A stretch of 64,000 bases of DNA, taken from Prosopocoilus inquinatus. Lineage: Eukaryota; Arthropoda; Insecta; Coleoptera; Lucanidae. Shown in pieces: positions 29,152 to 39,579 of this stretch (its first letter is position 1; each line of letters starts with the position of its first letter). The notes below the pieces were generated by a model that worked only from the letters and a program-made list of their open reading frames with translations, searched no databases and was not told the origin of the DNA. The stretch is from NCBI GenBank assembly GCA_036172665.1, contig CM069869.1, positions 6,572,001 through 6,636,000 of the forward strand, in the 5' to 3' direction. The position numbers and the translations under genes were made by a program.

Positions 29152-32100
29152 CTATAAGTGATATATTTTAAATTTGAGCAAAACTTGTACAAAACTGACA
29201 AGGGGCGCGCGGAATCAAGGTGGAAGCGGCAAATATGATTAGGGAATTAAGGACGCTGAGTCCGAAACTGAAGTTCGTTTACGCGCAGTCGGTGACTTTT
29301 ATTTATTGGCTAAAGGCGCCATTGTTGAAGGGCGTTTTGTACTATAAAATTTTAAGCCGCTTTCTAGCGAGCACGGTAGCGCAATGTGTGTAGGTTTGTA
29401 AAAAAAATCTAAAATTTTCCGCAGTAAAAGGCAAGGATTCATATTATACGATTCTGTGTGCAAACCAAAGACAGTGTTACAATACCTGCACGAATTTCCC
29501 TAGGATCAGTATCGTTCCACGACGCTTGATCCATCATAGAAGAATTATCCTGTGAGGGTGCCCAATCAGTTAACTCATCGTCACCTTCATGCCCCTCACC
29601 ACCACTCCAGCTCAAACTACTTTCGCTGGCTATTTCGCAGCTGTCGTTAATGTACTGCGTCTCCATCTGATTGCACTGAAAGTCAAGAGTTAAATCCTCC
29701 AATTTCCAACTAAGAAAAAAAACAAAAAACTTATTTACGTCGTTTATTTCGAACGGTTGGCAAAATTTCTCAATTTTATCGACGACGCTCGGATGCAACG
29801 GTTTGATCTTCGTGTTGCATCTCAAAGAGCGGCCGTTCTCTATTATGTCAAGGCGTTGAGGCCTCTTCCTTTTCCCGCACGGCGGTATCGGCGTTTCGTC
29901 GACGCTCATTCGCTTCAGCTTCCTTTTGCGTCTCAAGTTCGGCCTGGCGGGAGAGTGTTCGTTAAAAGAGTCGCTCTCCAAACTGTGGCTCATACCTAAC
30001 ATTAATAAACAGTTAATTGGATTTAAAAACCTCGGTTTCTCCCGTTAGCGGTACCGTACACACATACAGTAGGGGTCGTAAAATGGTTGTGAATGACGTC
30101 ACGAAAAACGTGCTCCAAGGACTTCAAGTACACATGATTTGATATAAAGCATTAAAGGTTTCCGTCACGTGGTAAAAAAAAATAAACGTCAAATGTATTT
30201 TAAATGTTGCTGACCATCATTTTACTACAAATAGAGGGTGTTTTTTACTGTGTGCAAATAAAAAAGACACCACACCATAAGCACACGAAATGCTGCCTTT
30301 TGCGGGTATTTTTGGGTGGCTACCGTATCAAAGCCAAAAAATTTCGGAGGTATCACTTGTTTGTAACTGCTGAAATGTGTGAAAAAGAAATATTTAGTAA
30401 GGTCAAGGCCTTCCTCTGTAGTGGTATGAACACGCCCACCGATACCGCACGATCATCAACGCAGCGCTTCGCAATAATAATCACTGATATCCTTTATTAA
30501 TTATTCTATTTAAAATTTTAAATCACTGAGCGAAGTAATGTTACATTTATTTGTTTTACGATATCAACTATCGATCAATAAATACGAAAATGTATGCACC
30601 AAAAATGTTTTTCCTTCTCCCTTTCACGTAATATAACTTTTACTAATTTCGTTGCTAGCTGCGAAAGTACTACTGAACGTAAATGTCAAAATTTGACAAG
30701 TCTATTAAAAATACATCCTTAATTACACATAGCTTTTAACTTGTTCGGCAACAACGAACCACATGCGAACTTCGCAGCTTCTTGAACTGCACTAATTTTT
30801 AATTTGAAAATACTTCAAATTGTAATTACTTGGAGTGAAGTTACATTTATTTATTTTAATAAATCCAGGCGCATTGCGAACATGTTTTTTAGTTTAAAAT
30901 GTTTTGATTGACCGGATGATTACATTATACGTGCACAAGGCCAACTTAAACACTGACCTATCTTCGCGTCATCATTCAACAGGCGACCGCGTAGGCGAGA
31001 GTTAGGCCACCATTCACTCATTAGCACAGTTCTCAAACGGTTTGGTGAAAATCTGCCACTGCATTTTACTCTAAAACTATTATTTTTTCTTAAGGACATA
31101 TATGTTCAATCGTTGCCATATATGGTGATGTGTTACAGATTTAAATTTTTGCACACAGTAAACAAACACCCGGTATGTTAGTAATGCCAAATTGAGTTGG
31201 ACCATTTTATTAATTACACACAGACGCCTTATTCTGTTTACTTTACGTCCATGTACACCATTTTTTAATGCTCTATTACATCAGTCACCGTCATATTACG
31301 GTCGCTAGCTTACGGTACCGCTAGCCTAAGAAACCAAAGATCAAGGTAAATGCGATCAAATATAGTATATTAGGATATTTGCAAACGCAAGTCATCATAA
31401 TCAGTCGTCATCACAATAATCATCCTTGACCCGTCACCGATCGTCTCCATCACCCATTACCATCATCTGTTACCACAAATATACCTATACTATTTTTCTA
31501 TCTCAAATAAGGTAAATCATTTGCACTGACTTAACTTTTATTCCATTATGTATAGAGATCGATATTATTGTTAGAGACCCGGCAACCCTATTGTTACATC
31601 TCATGTCAAGTCTATTTCTATTATTGTCACAATGATTCCCAAATTTCAAATCAAACATCAGACGGTACTAGAATTGTATGAGAATCTCCGAGATTGGAAG
31701 GAACTCAATAAGGTAATTTCTTCTTGTCTTTTTTATGGAAGCCAACGAGTGCAATCTCTAAGTGCAATGAGAGCGAAGCGGCATCTGTCCAAGGAGGCCT
31801 CTATTGAGGCAACTACTGAAGCAGAGCCGCTTGTTGTATAATAATAATGTCTCGTTACATTTTTTACAGAACGCTTAAAGTTTACGAGTTATCGGTGCAA
31901 TCATTATCGCACGGTGTTATTATTACAAAACGGTGTTAAACGAGACCTACTTAAGCAAGCCTGCATCGACAAATTTTTGTGTACGTTTGCAAACAAATTT
32001 TTTTTAAATTAAATATAGAAAAATAATACTCCTAATATTTAAGGACGCGAACAAAACATCGATTCATTTTCACAATTGTGATAAATTTGTGGATATGACT

Positions 32101-34473
32101 TTGTAATTAGCACTAATCATGACGTTATTAAATCTAAATAAATTAACATCCATACGTGACTTGTAGATGAACACCTTGCTGTATTTAAAATTTAAATTAA
32201 ACAAATTAATTAAAGTTCTGCCAGGGTCAAAAAATCAATTTTATTGATTAAAGGCGCCTTCCCATGGTGCGTGTTTTTTACGGACAAGTCCGCACCACAC
32301 CGATAAAAATGATAGTAAAATTACATTTACATTTATTTTATTTTTGTGGTCTTTACACAACGACAAAGAAAAAAATACACAATGCGATCAACGATGACTG
32401 CCACTACCTTAATTTAATTTGTAGGCATTATATGACCAGAAAACTTAGAGCATCGTTTTATTTGTTTTTTTGTTTATTTGTAGTGGTGTAAGAATAGCTT
32501 CTAGCTAAACTTCGCCAAATAAAGATTTATTATTATTATTATTTCATATTTTTTCTTACTTTTTTGTTTTTGTTTTGCGTTTAATTGACGGTTCATTTAT
32601 TTTGTCCTTTTGTTTCCTGCCAGATTCTCGACTTGCAAAATTTTCCGGCCAGAGTTGCCATTTTTACATTTATTTATTTTTTGTTTGTCCATTCTTTCGT
32701 GTTTTTTCCATGTTTTCGCATTTTTCTTCTTTTATAGTTTTTGCGACTTTCATCGATTTTCATTTTTTTTCTTTTTCATTTTGGCATCCCGGTATTTCTG
32801 TTTTTAAAATTTGTTTTACGCCGAAGTATTTCTCTTTTTATTATTTTTATCAAATCGATTTTTCAAATTTTGTTGATTGACACTTTTTTACGGTTATCTT
32901 TTGTTTTCCATTAGTTTCTTTTTTTAATTTATTGTCTGGAAATCCATTTCTTCATTTATTTATTTTTTATCTCTACGTTGTTTCGTGATTCTTTTCCATG
33001 TTTTCGCAGTTTTCTTCGTTTGGTTTTTGTGCCTTTCGTCAACTCTCATTTTTTTTTCATTTTAGTATGCTGGATTTCTGTTTTTTTTAATGCATTTTAC
33101 ACTGTCATATTTCTCCTCTTCTTTTATTTTTATCAAATTGATTTTTCACATTTCTTTGTTGACTTGTTGCTTTTTAATTTCCTATTTTTTTTTTATTTGT
33201 TATCTGGAAATTCATTTGTTTTTTTTTGTTCATCTCAGTCGTCAATCATTTTATTGAGGTTTCTTTGTAGTTCATCGTTTACTACTTGTTTTGTATCTCA
33301 GTTTTTGTATCTCTTCTTTTATTTTGCGCATTGCATTTCGTTTTTTTTTTAATCGTATTATTGACTTTTTTACAGTTTGCTTTAATTTACTACGAATTTT
33401 TTAATTCGCTCGCCCAGAAAACTGTTGTTTTTCGTTCAGCTCGGTGTTGTTGATCCCTTGCTTTTTTTTTAAATTTTGTTGAAAATCGGTTTTGATTGCA
33501 GTGAAACCCTCGAGCAGCCCCTGTACAGCTGTTTCAGCTCTATTGGGGGCTTCTTCAGCAGAAGCGTACCTCGGGAGTCAAAAAGCGATCATAGGATGTC
33601 TCTGTTTAAACTATTCTTTTTTTTTTGTTCACTTCGCGCCTTGTATTTTGTTGCTGTTGCTTTCATTTTTCTTTTGTTTTTGTTTTAATAGTTTTTCGTT
33701 TTTTATTTTTTGATTTTTGATGTTCCAAATCGGCGATTTTTTGTTTTTAGGCTTTTGACTTTAGAAAAAATTGTCATCTTTTGGCTAAATTTTGTCAACA
33801 ACTTGGCGACGTTGCCTGCAAAAATCTGGCAACCCTGGACTGTACTTCAATTTTTACGGCCCTGTGAACACGTTGTTAACTTTTGTGTAAATTTTGTTAC
33901 AAAGTGAGAGAGACAGGCTACCACACTAAACGTTTATTGATTAATTCGATTGCTCTTTCACGGATTTTAACTAATTTTATACAAAAAATACCATTTATTT
34001 ATTACCTATGTAAATTTAAAACAATTTCTTTTACCTAATTTGTTATAACGACCCTTTATGAAGCTATGCAAGGAGTGTTTCATCCTTAAAGAATGCGTCC
34101 TGCTGTTGTTGATCACTCTGGCGACGGTGAAGCTAAAGGGCATCTCGTCCGAATCAGAGTGATGCAGACTAGTGAACTGTTTTGTTCGAGTTCGGTCCTG
34201 GATTCTAACCTCCGAGTTGCTACTGGAACTGTCTTCAGAGCGATTATCACCAGATTTATTCGCGTAAAGGTCTGCAATAAAAACAGTTGCCAAAATACGA
34301 AATACAGTTATTCTTCGCGTTTTATAAACCGGAAAATACTTGAACGCACGTAAATTGCCTGCAGATCTGGTGCGACGCCTCATGCCCCACTTTCTACCAG
34401 TTTCTAAAGCGATGGGTCCGCAAGATTCCGACTCCTCCAGGGCTATTGACAGATCCTGGGCTAAATGTTCCAT
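28856..34473 (-). CDS. GPATCH2-like nuclear protein gene (five exons, G-patch exon not found)
   Basis: Model on the minus strand: 34473-34350, 34271-34035, 29995-29739, 29675-29486, 29151-28856, total 1104 nt or 367 residues, with all junction phases consistent. The N-terminus MEHLAQDLSIALEESE, the HSDSDEMP segment, RRKRKLKRMSVDE and EGHEGDDELTDW align in order with vertebrate GPATCH2 (from family knowledge). The acidic and basic patches fit a nuclear RNA-associated protein. The diagnostic G-patch is missing: either a further exon lies downstream, using GTAAAC just before the stop at 28856-28858, or the protein ends here. An in-frame upstream TAA supports the chosen ATG. Confidence 0.75.
29486..29675 (-). 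CDS. GPATCH2-like exon 4
   Basis: Separated from exon 3 by a 63-nt intron (29676-29738, GTAAATAAG to TTGACTTTCAG) that happens to be open in frame; its 21 residues are hydrophobic and unlike the family. The exon carries EGHEGDDELTDW and WNDTDPREIRAG, matching the conserved acidic block. Donor GTATTG, phase 1. Confidence 0.78.
29739..29995 (-). CDS. GPATCH2-like exon 3
   Basis: Acceptor AATGTTAG at 29996-30003, phase 1 in, phase 0 out at donor GTAAATAAG. Contains LRRKRKLKRMSVDETP, a basic patch shared with GPATCH2 and a likely nuclear localisation signal, and GKRKRPQRL. Confidence 0.78.
30234..31173 (-). mobile_element. 'CAGGGTGTTC' family MITE, copy 2, inside the GPATCH2-like intron
   Basis: Ends GAGGGTGTTTTTTACTGTGT and the complementary CACAGTAAACAAACACCCGG, with TA at 30232-30233 and 31174-31175. 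Internal sequence is reverse-complementary to the copy at 10542-11469. About 940 bp, non-coding. Confidence 0.8.
31174..32660 (-). other. Intron sequence of the GPATCH2-like gene
   Basis: No exon was recognised. A small plus-strand frame at 31632-31841 was examined and not accepted. A (TTA)n tract near 32530-32543 following AATAAAGA resembles the tail of a LINE or SINE. Confidence 0.45.
32660..33170. repeat. T-rich tandem duplication (~290-bp unit, two copies)
   Basis: ATTTATTTATTTTTTGTTTG at about 32668 and ATTTATTTATTTTTTATCTC at about 32955 start two parallel stretches. Each contains TTTTCCATGTTTTCGCA, a CTTTCGTCAA- or CTTTCATCGA-like string, TATTTCTGTTTTT and TTTTTATCAAATTGATTTTT. Long Phe-rich frames here are artefacts of composition. 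Confidence 0.7.
33484..33608 (-). repeat. Dispersed repeat with hammerhead-like core, copy 2
   Basis: Same repeat as 18892-19050. The minus-strand core is CTGAAGA, hairpin AGCCCCC-AATA-GAGCT (weaker, one mismatch), GAAAC at 33558-33531, followed by CAGC/GCTG pairing and GTCAAAAAGCGATCATAGG on the other side. It lies in the GPATCH2-like intron, so it is co-transcribed in the sense orientation with that gene. Confidence 0.5.
34035..34271 (-). CDS. GPATCH2-like exon 2
   Basis: Acceptor TTTTTATTGCAG, donor GTAAAA, phases 1 and 1. Serine- and acid-rich (SEDSSSSNSE), then HSDSDEMPFSF, the best conserved family marker. A 4.04-kb intron follows, filled with repeats. Confidence 0.75.
34350..34473 (-). 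CDS. GPATCH2-like exon 1
   Basis: Encodes 41 residues plus one base: an acidic N-terminal helix (MEHLAQDLSIALEESE) then basic RKWGMRRRTRSAGNL. The donor is GTGCGT at 34349. The following 78-nt intron (34272-34349) is in frame and would read hydrophobic sequence unlike the family. Splicing restores a reading similar to GPATCH2. Confidence 0.72.
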
Positions 34474-35187
34474 TTCGGCGTTGCGTTGATTCAAGGCGTC
34501 AACATGTGGATCGTCGCCCAGCGAACGAAAACTTTAGGGATTCACGACTTTAGCTGAAAAGTAAACAAGCTAATGTTTTATCACTTTGACAGAACACCTG
34601 ACGAGTAACATATGCGCCGCGGGCCAATCACGAGAAAAGAAATATGATACTCCAGGCTGGCCAATCTAAAGAAAATTAACTTTCCGACTGGTAAAGAGCG
34701 GAGTCCCTAGCGTGGTCCCTAGATGTGATTGACATTTAAGGGCGCGTTACAGTCGCCGCCATTATGCCACTTTCGTAATTCAAGAATTACACTGAAATTA
34801 TTGATCTGATTATCAAACCGTTTTAACATTTTCTTTTTATTTTTGGTAATTATTTACAAAAGCTACAAGTGGATCAAACATTATAAATTTTGGAGGGCGT
34901 GTTCTACGATAAACTATAATTCAAATGCACTTAGAATTAATTCGGGCAAACATCCCGTTTTTAATTAAAAAAATAATTAAAATCGTCGTGTTGTCCTTCT
35001 CTAATCAATGGTTATAGATACAGCAAGTTTTCTATCCTTTTCTAATCGTTGGTTATGCCACCGACTATACGCGTCAAACGTCATTATCAAGGAGCGGATG
35101 ACCCGAGGTTTTACTTAAGATTATTCAAACCGTAATCATTATTTAAAAATTATTTTTATGGAATCTTGTAAGTAAATTTATTTTATA
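34474..35187 (-). promoter_or_regulatory. Probable 5' UTR and promoter of the GPATCH2-like gene
   Basis: Upstream of the start codon there are two CCAAT boxes (GGCCAATCACG near 34622 and GGCCAATC near 34658). A GCCGCCATTATG string near 34755 looks like a YY1/Pho-type site on the plus strand. No TATA box was seen. A short out-of-frame upstream ORF (ATG at about 34503, five codons) precedes the start. Confidence 0.4.
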
Positions 35188-35190
35188 TTA

Positions 35191-36183
35191 AGCCGCGTAC
35201 AGACTTGAATGTGCATGCGTTGAGCCGAGGTGCATACGCATGCATGCGTCGGTGTGGACTGTATATTCGCAGCGACTCAACACATGCTTAGCATCTTGCG
35301 ACACCCTGCGAACGCACATGATGCGAGCCAGAGCGTGTCGGTCTTTTGGTACCGCTCAAAGGAAATATATTGTGCATGTGCACTCAGTTTGGACGTGTTT
35401 AAACATGCACAATCCATTTATATCATATGACTGCATGTTTCGCAGTCTGAATAGAGTTTGAGGACCTATCAGTTATTTATTTGTTAATAAAGGTTTATTG
35501 TCGCTACGATGAATGGTCAAGTGACGACTGCCTTCAATTAATTGATTATTATGAACAATATCCGGTTTTGTGGGAGGCCAAGCATCCTTTCCATTATTCA
35601 AAACAAAAAAAAAACAGACGCTTGGAACGAGATAGCAGAAAAAATTAATAGAGATGTAAATGGCGTTAAGCAAAAAATGACAAGTTTGCTGGGATCTTTT
35701 CGTGTGCAAAAAAGCAAAGGCAGCAAAACGGTTGGAACTGGAAAAGGTAAGTAGGTATACTACATAAATCTGTAACAGCTTTTCCAATAAGTTAAAAAGA
35801 AATCATTAAGCAAAAATGTATTCTAAAAATATTTATTCATTAATAAAAACTGGTAAAATTATATATTTACAGGAAGACACGAAGTGTACATTTCAAAATG
35901 GTTTGCTTTCGAAATAATGGATTTTTCTTCTTTTTCAATGACTCTGCAATGACGAAAAATGCAGCCCCTGCTATTATTACTTGTTCTGTCATTTTTTTAT
36001 TTCAGGCGCTGATTACACGATTACTGTCCCTCATGAAGACACTGAGCACACTGAGACAACATGCATGCGTTTATATAAAAATTTTTCAACGCACGTCAAT
36101 CGAGTGTACAACTCGAGTCAATACGCATATGCATGTGCATTCGTCTCGACTCACCACATGCACATTCAAGTCTGTACGCGGCT
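35191..36183. mobile_element. PIF/Harbinger-type element carrying a MADF gene
   Basis: Perfect 27-bp terminal inverted repeats starting AGCCGCGTACAGACTTGAA, extending imperfectly to about 60 bp, are flanked by TTA on both sides (35188-35190, 36184-36186), the classic PIF/Harbinger target. At 993 bp it has no room for the DDE transposase, so it depends on a relative. It carries the second Harbinger gene, a MADF/Myb-like protein, in decayed form. Confidence 0.9.
35505..35952 (+). pseudogene. MADF-domain protein of Harbinger type, frameshifted, two exons
   Basis: Exon 1 (about 35505-35746) reads LIDYYEQYPVLWEAKHP in one frame, then DAWNEIAEKINRDVNGVKQK in another; the break is in a run of A near 35606-35616. 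Both halves together match a MADF domain (tryptophans of LW and AW). The exon ends at a perfect donor (AAAAG then GTAAGT). An acceptor TATTTACAG leads to exon 2 (35873-35952, in phase) with VYISKWFAF and a stop at 35950. In Harbinger elements this protein helps the transposase enter the nucleus and bind DNA. Confidence 0.75.
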
Positions 36184-36580
36184 TTATATATACATTCATT
36201 CAACGACTTATAAGGTCCTGGGCAATGCAAATCGCCTGCATTCGTCATCAAAAACCTCAATTCCGCCGCTCACTGGTCATTATACAGGAAATATGGCCGT
36301 ATATCCAAGTGTGTTTTTAAATATCTTTTTCTGCTAAACTAGCAGCGAGCCCCAAATAAAAATAGTGTTACCAGACAACATATTATGTAATGGTGCTATG
36401 TGCAAAATTTCATCTTTGTACGTTAACTTTTGTAAATAATTACCTTATTTTGTAATAAGATATTTGGGAGTCATTTTTAATATTTTATAATAATTTTTAT
36501 TATTGATATAAGTTGATATTCAATTTAAAATTAACTTTCCCAAACAGAGAAACTAATTTTATAAAGATCTGCAGCAATAG
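36184..36580. other. No gene recognised
   Basis: A/T-rich spacer between two transposon remnants. Confidence 0.4.
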
Positions 36581-36910
36581 TGGTATTGTTAAATTACCGG
36601 TAATTTATTTTTAATGTTACCTTACCGGTAATGTTACCGTAATATTCAAATTACAGCTCAAGTGGCGACATCTCGCGCCGGAGTTACCAATTACACTTTT
36701 AACTAAAAACGTGATATTTACTCAGTTTTCTGATTAATTTGATGTCAGATACACATTACATTTTTGTCTTTTGTTAATAATAAGGTTCCTAATATCTAAT
36801 ATTGTATTTCCACTGAATAAATTCAGTTAGGCAGTTAGGTAGTTACCTTGCCGGTAACATTGGAAATTTACCGTAAGGTAACGTGGTAATATTACCGACT
36901 CACAACACTA
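36581..36910. mobile_element. Short hAT-type MITE with TTACCGGTAA palindromes
   Basis: Flanked by perfect 8-bp duplications AGCAATAG (36573-36580 and 36911-36918). The ends TGGTATTGTTA and (complement of the right end) TAGTGTTGTGA are imperfect inverted repeats. Near both ends are palindromic ACCGGT-type strings: AATTACCGGTAATT, CTTACCGGTAATG, TTGCCGGTAACA. No coding capacity. The layout resembles the large hAT at 49338-54066. Confidence 0.8.
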
Positions 36911-37094
36911 AGCAATAGAAACATAATCAGAACCATAATATTTAAATAAAACAAGAATTACGAAATGGTATAATTAGTAGCTGCAAACTGCAGCCTTCTA
37001 TCGGAAGCAGTCGGAGATGCCGCAGAATGCGGTGCTTAATTTTATTTTCCATTTTAAGGGTGGGGAATTTCCGATATGCGTAAAATTCTCTCAG

Positions 37095-38660
37095 CTGGGG
37101 CTCGTTCAGAAACTGAATAAAATAAAACATAAGCTGCGTTCAGCAACGCGATCTTTTTCATCAATCATCTCTGAATTATTCGGTTTAATTCACTCTTACA
37201 TACAGTGAAACGCAGTCCCTCTCCCTCACACTTTTGATCAGAGAGTTGAGCGCATTGCCGAACTCAGCTATAGTATTGCGTCATAAAATCGTAAACGATT
37301 CGGAGCTTGGCAAAATGGCGGATTTGACATTGTACTGTACAGGGTGGATTAAATTCGATGTCTCTTATGGGCATCTCCGTAACTATAAGTGATAGAAAAA
37401 AACTAGTGGCCAAGTCCCGATCTCTTTTTTGGAGATTAAGTCAAAACCGTAAACAAAAATCGGCTATCTTCTTTTGCTTTCAAGTTATGGCCAAAAATTG
37501 ACATTTTCGACTTTTCGTTTTTCGGTCATATCTCGTTTATTTTTAGAGATATTAGAAAACTGTTTGATCATTATTAGGACACTTTTTGGAATATAATTCA
37601 GTGGTGTAGTTGCTTTTTTAATATTTACTTAAATTTTCAAGTTATAACATAAAGTTATATTTATTTTAAATAGAAATCATAGTAGGCAATGCCCTCATTA
37701 AATAGAGATTTTTCTTCTGTTTTCAAAAATATATACTTTGTTGGGTTTATTTCTTATAATAAATAGGTAAAATGACAGTTTTTCCTATTTATAATAAAAT
37801 AATAAACGAGATATGACCGAAAAACGAAAAATCGAAAATGTCAATTTTTTGCCATAACTTGAAAACAAAAGAAGTTAGCCAATTTTTGTTTACGGTTTTG
37901 ACTTAATCTCCAAAAAAGAGATCGGGACTTCGCCACTAGTTTTTTTCTATCACTTATAGTTACGGAGATGCCCATAAGAGACATCGAATTTAATCCACCC
38001 TGTACATACATCAGACCAGCATCAGACACAGAAGTTCGGATTACTCTCCGGTCAAAAGTGAAAGGTAAACCGACTGCGTTTCACTATATGTATGTATGCA
38101 TAAAAAGAAACACTCTGAACAACCTGTACTGTATGTACAGTGCTGCCAGCTGCAATTATTTTTCCCTTTTGGCAGCTATTTTTTTACACTATTTAAATTT
38201 AACATTTATAATTCTCCTTTTCTTTCAATAGTTGCTTAACTGTAGGTATAGTTTTTTTCGGCCTTCATTATTTCCCTACAATTCCCTAAACTAATTTGGC
38301 AAATTTAAATAGGAGGTTAAAGTAAAAAACACGATTATTTAAAAAAAGAACAATGAAAATTAGGAAATGAACTATTAAAGAAACGTAACAAAAATATTAA
38401 AACAACATAACCCAGAAAGATGGGAAAGAGTCTTTCCCATCTCTCTGCTTGCACCACACAGCATTGGACCATATTGGACTTTAAGCAGTATTGCCAAATA
38501 ATCAAATTACGAAGTTCGTACAGCAGAGGCGCGTTCAGAAACTATACCAGGAGTGCACTCTGGACGTTTAAAATGGAAAGCAGAATGCGCAAAATTACTT
38601 GCACGAGAGAGAAAGAATATTAGCAGAGCGCACTCTTTTCTATTTCTGAACGAGCCCCAG
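37095..38660. mobile_element. Inverted-repeat element interrupted by another MITE
   Basis: CTGGGGCTCGTTCAGAAA at 37095 and its complement ending at 38660 are the termini. The 1.57-kb span includes the 663-bp MITE at 37340-38002. Without it the element is about 900 bp. Similar GCGTTCAGAAAC strings occur just inside the right end (38527). No target duplication was clear. Confidence 0.6.
37340..38002. mobile_element. TA-flanked MITE with ~215-bp inverted repeats
   Basis: CAGGGTGGATTAAATTCGAT at 37340 is complemented at 38002, flanked by TA (37338-37339, 38003-38004). The arms match almost perfectly for about 215 bp, through GGAGATTAAGTCAAAACCGT and CATATCTCGTTTATT. The centre is short, unique and non-coding. 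Such long arms would form a stable hairpin if transcribed. Confidence 0.9.
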
Positions 38661-39579
38661 TACTTAAAAGAAATGCGACGAAAAGTACTGAGATCCTTAT
38701 TCAAGCTAACCAACCGCCATGGGCCTTAATCTCTAAACGAGGAGACAAACCCGCAAGAGAACATGACGTCAAAATGACGTAGACTGTCACACAAACGTAC
38801 ATGATTCGTAGGAGTAGGTTGTCCTTTAGATGCACTTTCCGAATTATTTTCGTCAAAAATCGGACGAATAATTTCGTCAGATTTCGCATATCCGCATAAC
38901 ATATTCCACTAGATAAGCTTACCATAATCATGAAGCCCTAAACCGGGACAGGAGTGGGAAACAGGATAGGGCGAAGAGAAACACATTACCCAGCTAGCAG
39001 AGTGACGTCGGAATTACGTCATTTTTAGATTATTTTACGTCACTGACGTCATTTGTACCGAAAATGACGTCAATATGACGAGTCGTACGACACGTATTAA
39101 TAATGTCGTAAAAGTGACGTCATTAACGAGTCAATAGATAAAGTATTACTATGCTTATTTTTGAAAATTATTAGTTTAAAATCATTTTTGGGACTAAACA
39201 AAAAGTGTAAATAAATACTTTGAATATTTCTTATGTATGCCCAAAATTAATATTGGAATGGTTAAATTAAGGGAAATACCCTTCCGTTGATTGAAATATT
39301 ATATAAATTTAGCTGCAACGTGGGCGCGAAACACGTTTCTTTGTCGTCATTATCACGTCGTTATGTCGTTTTTTAACGTCACAATTAACGTCAAAGGTAC
39401 GTTATCTACATGATGCGGTATGACTAAACTTCAACTTCAACAAGGAATTTTCAAACAAATTAACTTAAAAATGAAAATAATAAAATACGAATATAGTAAC
39501 AAATTTATATTATAAATAATTTAATTTATAACAATAACTTTTCAAACTCAACGTAAAATGTACAAACTTATGACTTGGT
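38661..39579. promoter_or_regulatory. Cluster of TGACGTCA (CRE/ATF-like) sites, 3' of the glycine-rich gene
   Basis: TGACGTCA or close variants occur near 38764, 38774, 39003, 39016, 39038, 39048, 39064, 39115 and as ACGTCA/ACGTCG half-sites to 39395. The stretch 38992-39130 starts CAGCTAGCAGAGTGACGTC and may be a repeat end rather than an enhancer. A possible polyadenylation signal ATTAAA for the upstream gene lies at 39520-39525 on the minus strand. Confidence 0.4.

Noticed and set aside
31632..31841. Small frame with LELYENLRDWKELNK and a GTAATT just after it, resembling a helical-repeat exon
   Set aside because: The similarity is too short and generic, no acceptor or neighbouring exon is evident, and it is opposite in strand to the surrounding GPATCH2-like gene.
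32575..33713. Phe-rich hydrophobic frames suggesting membrane proteins
   Set aside because: T-rich tandem repeats give Phe/Ser/Leu in all frames; the repeat structure explains them.
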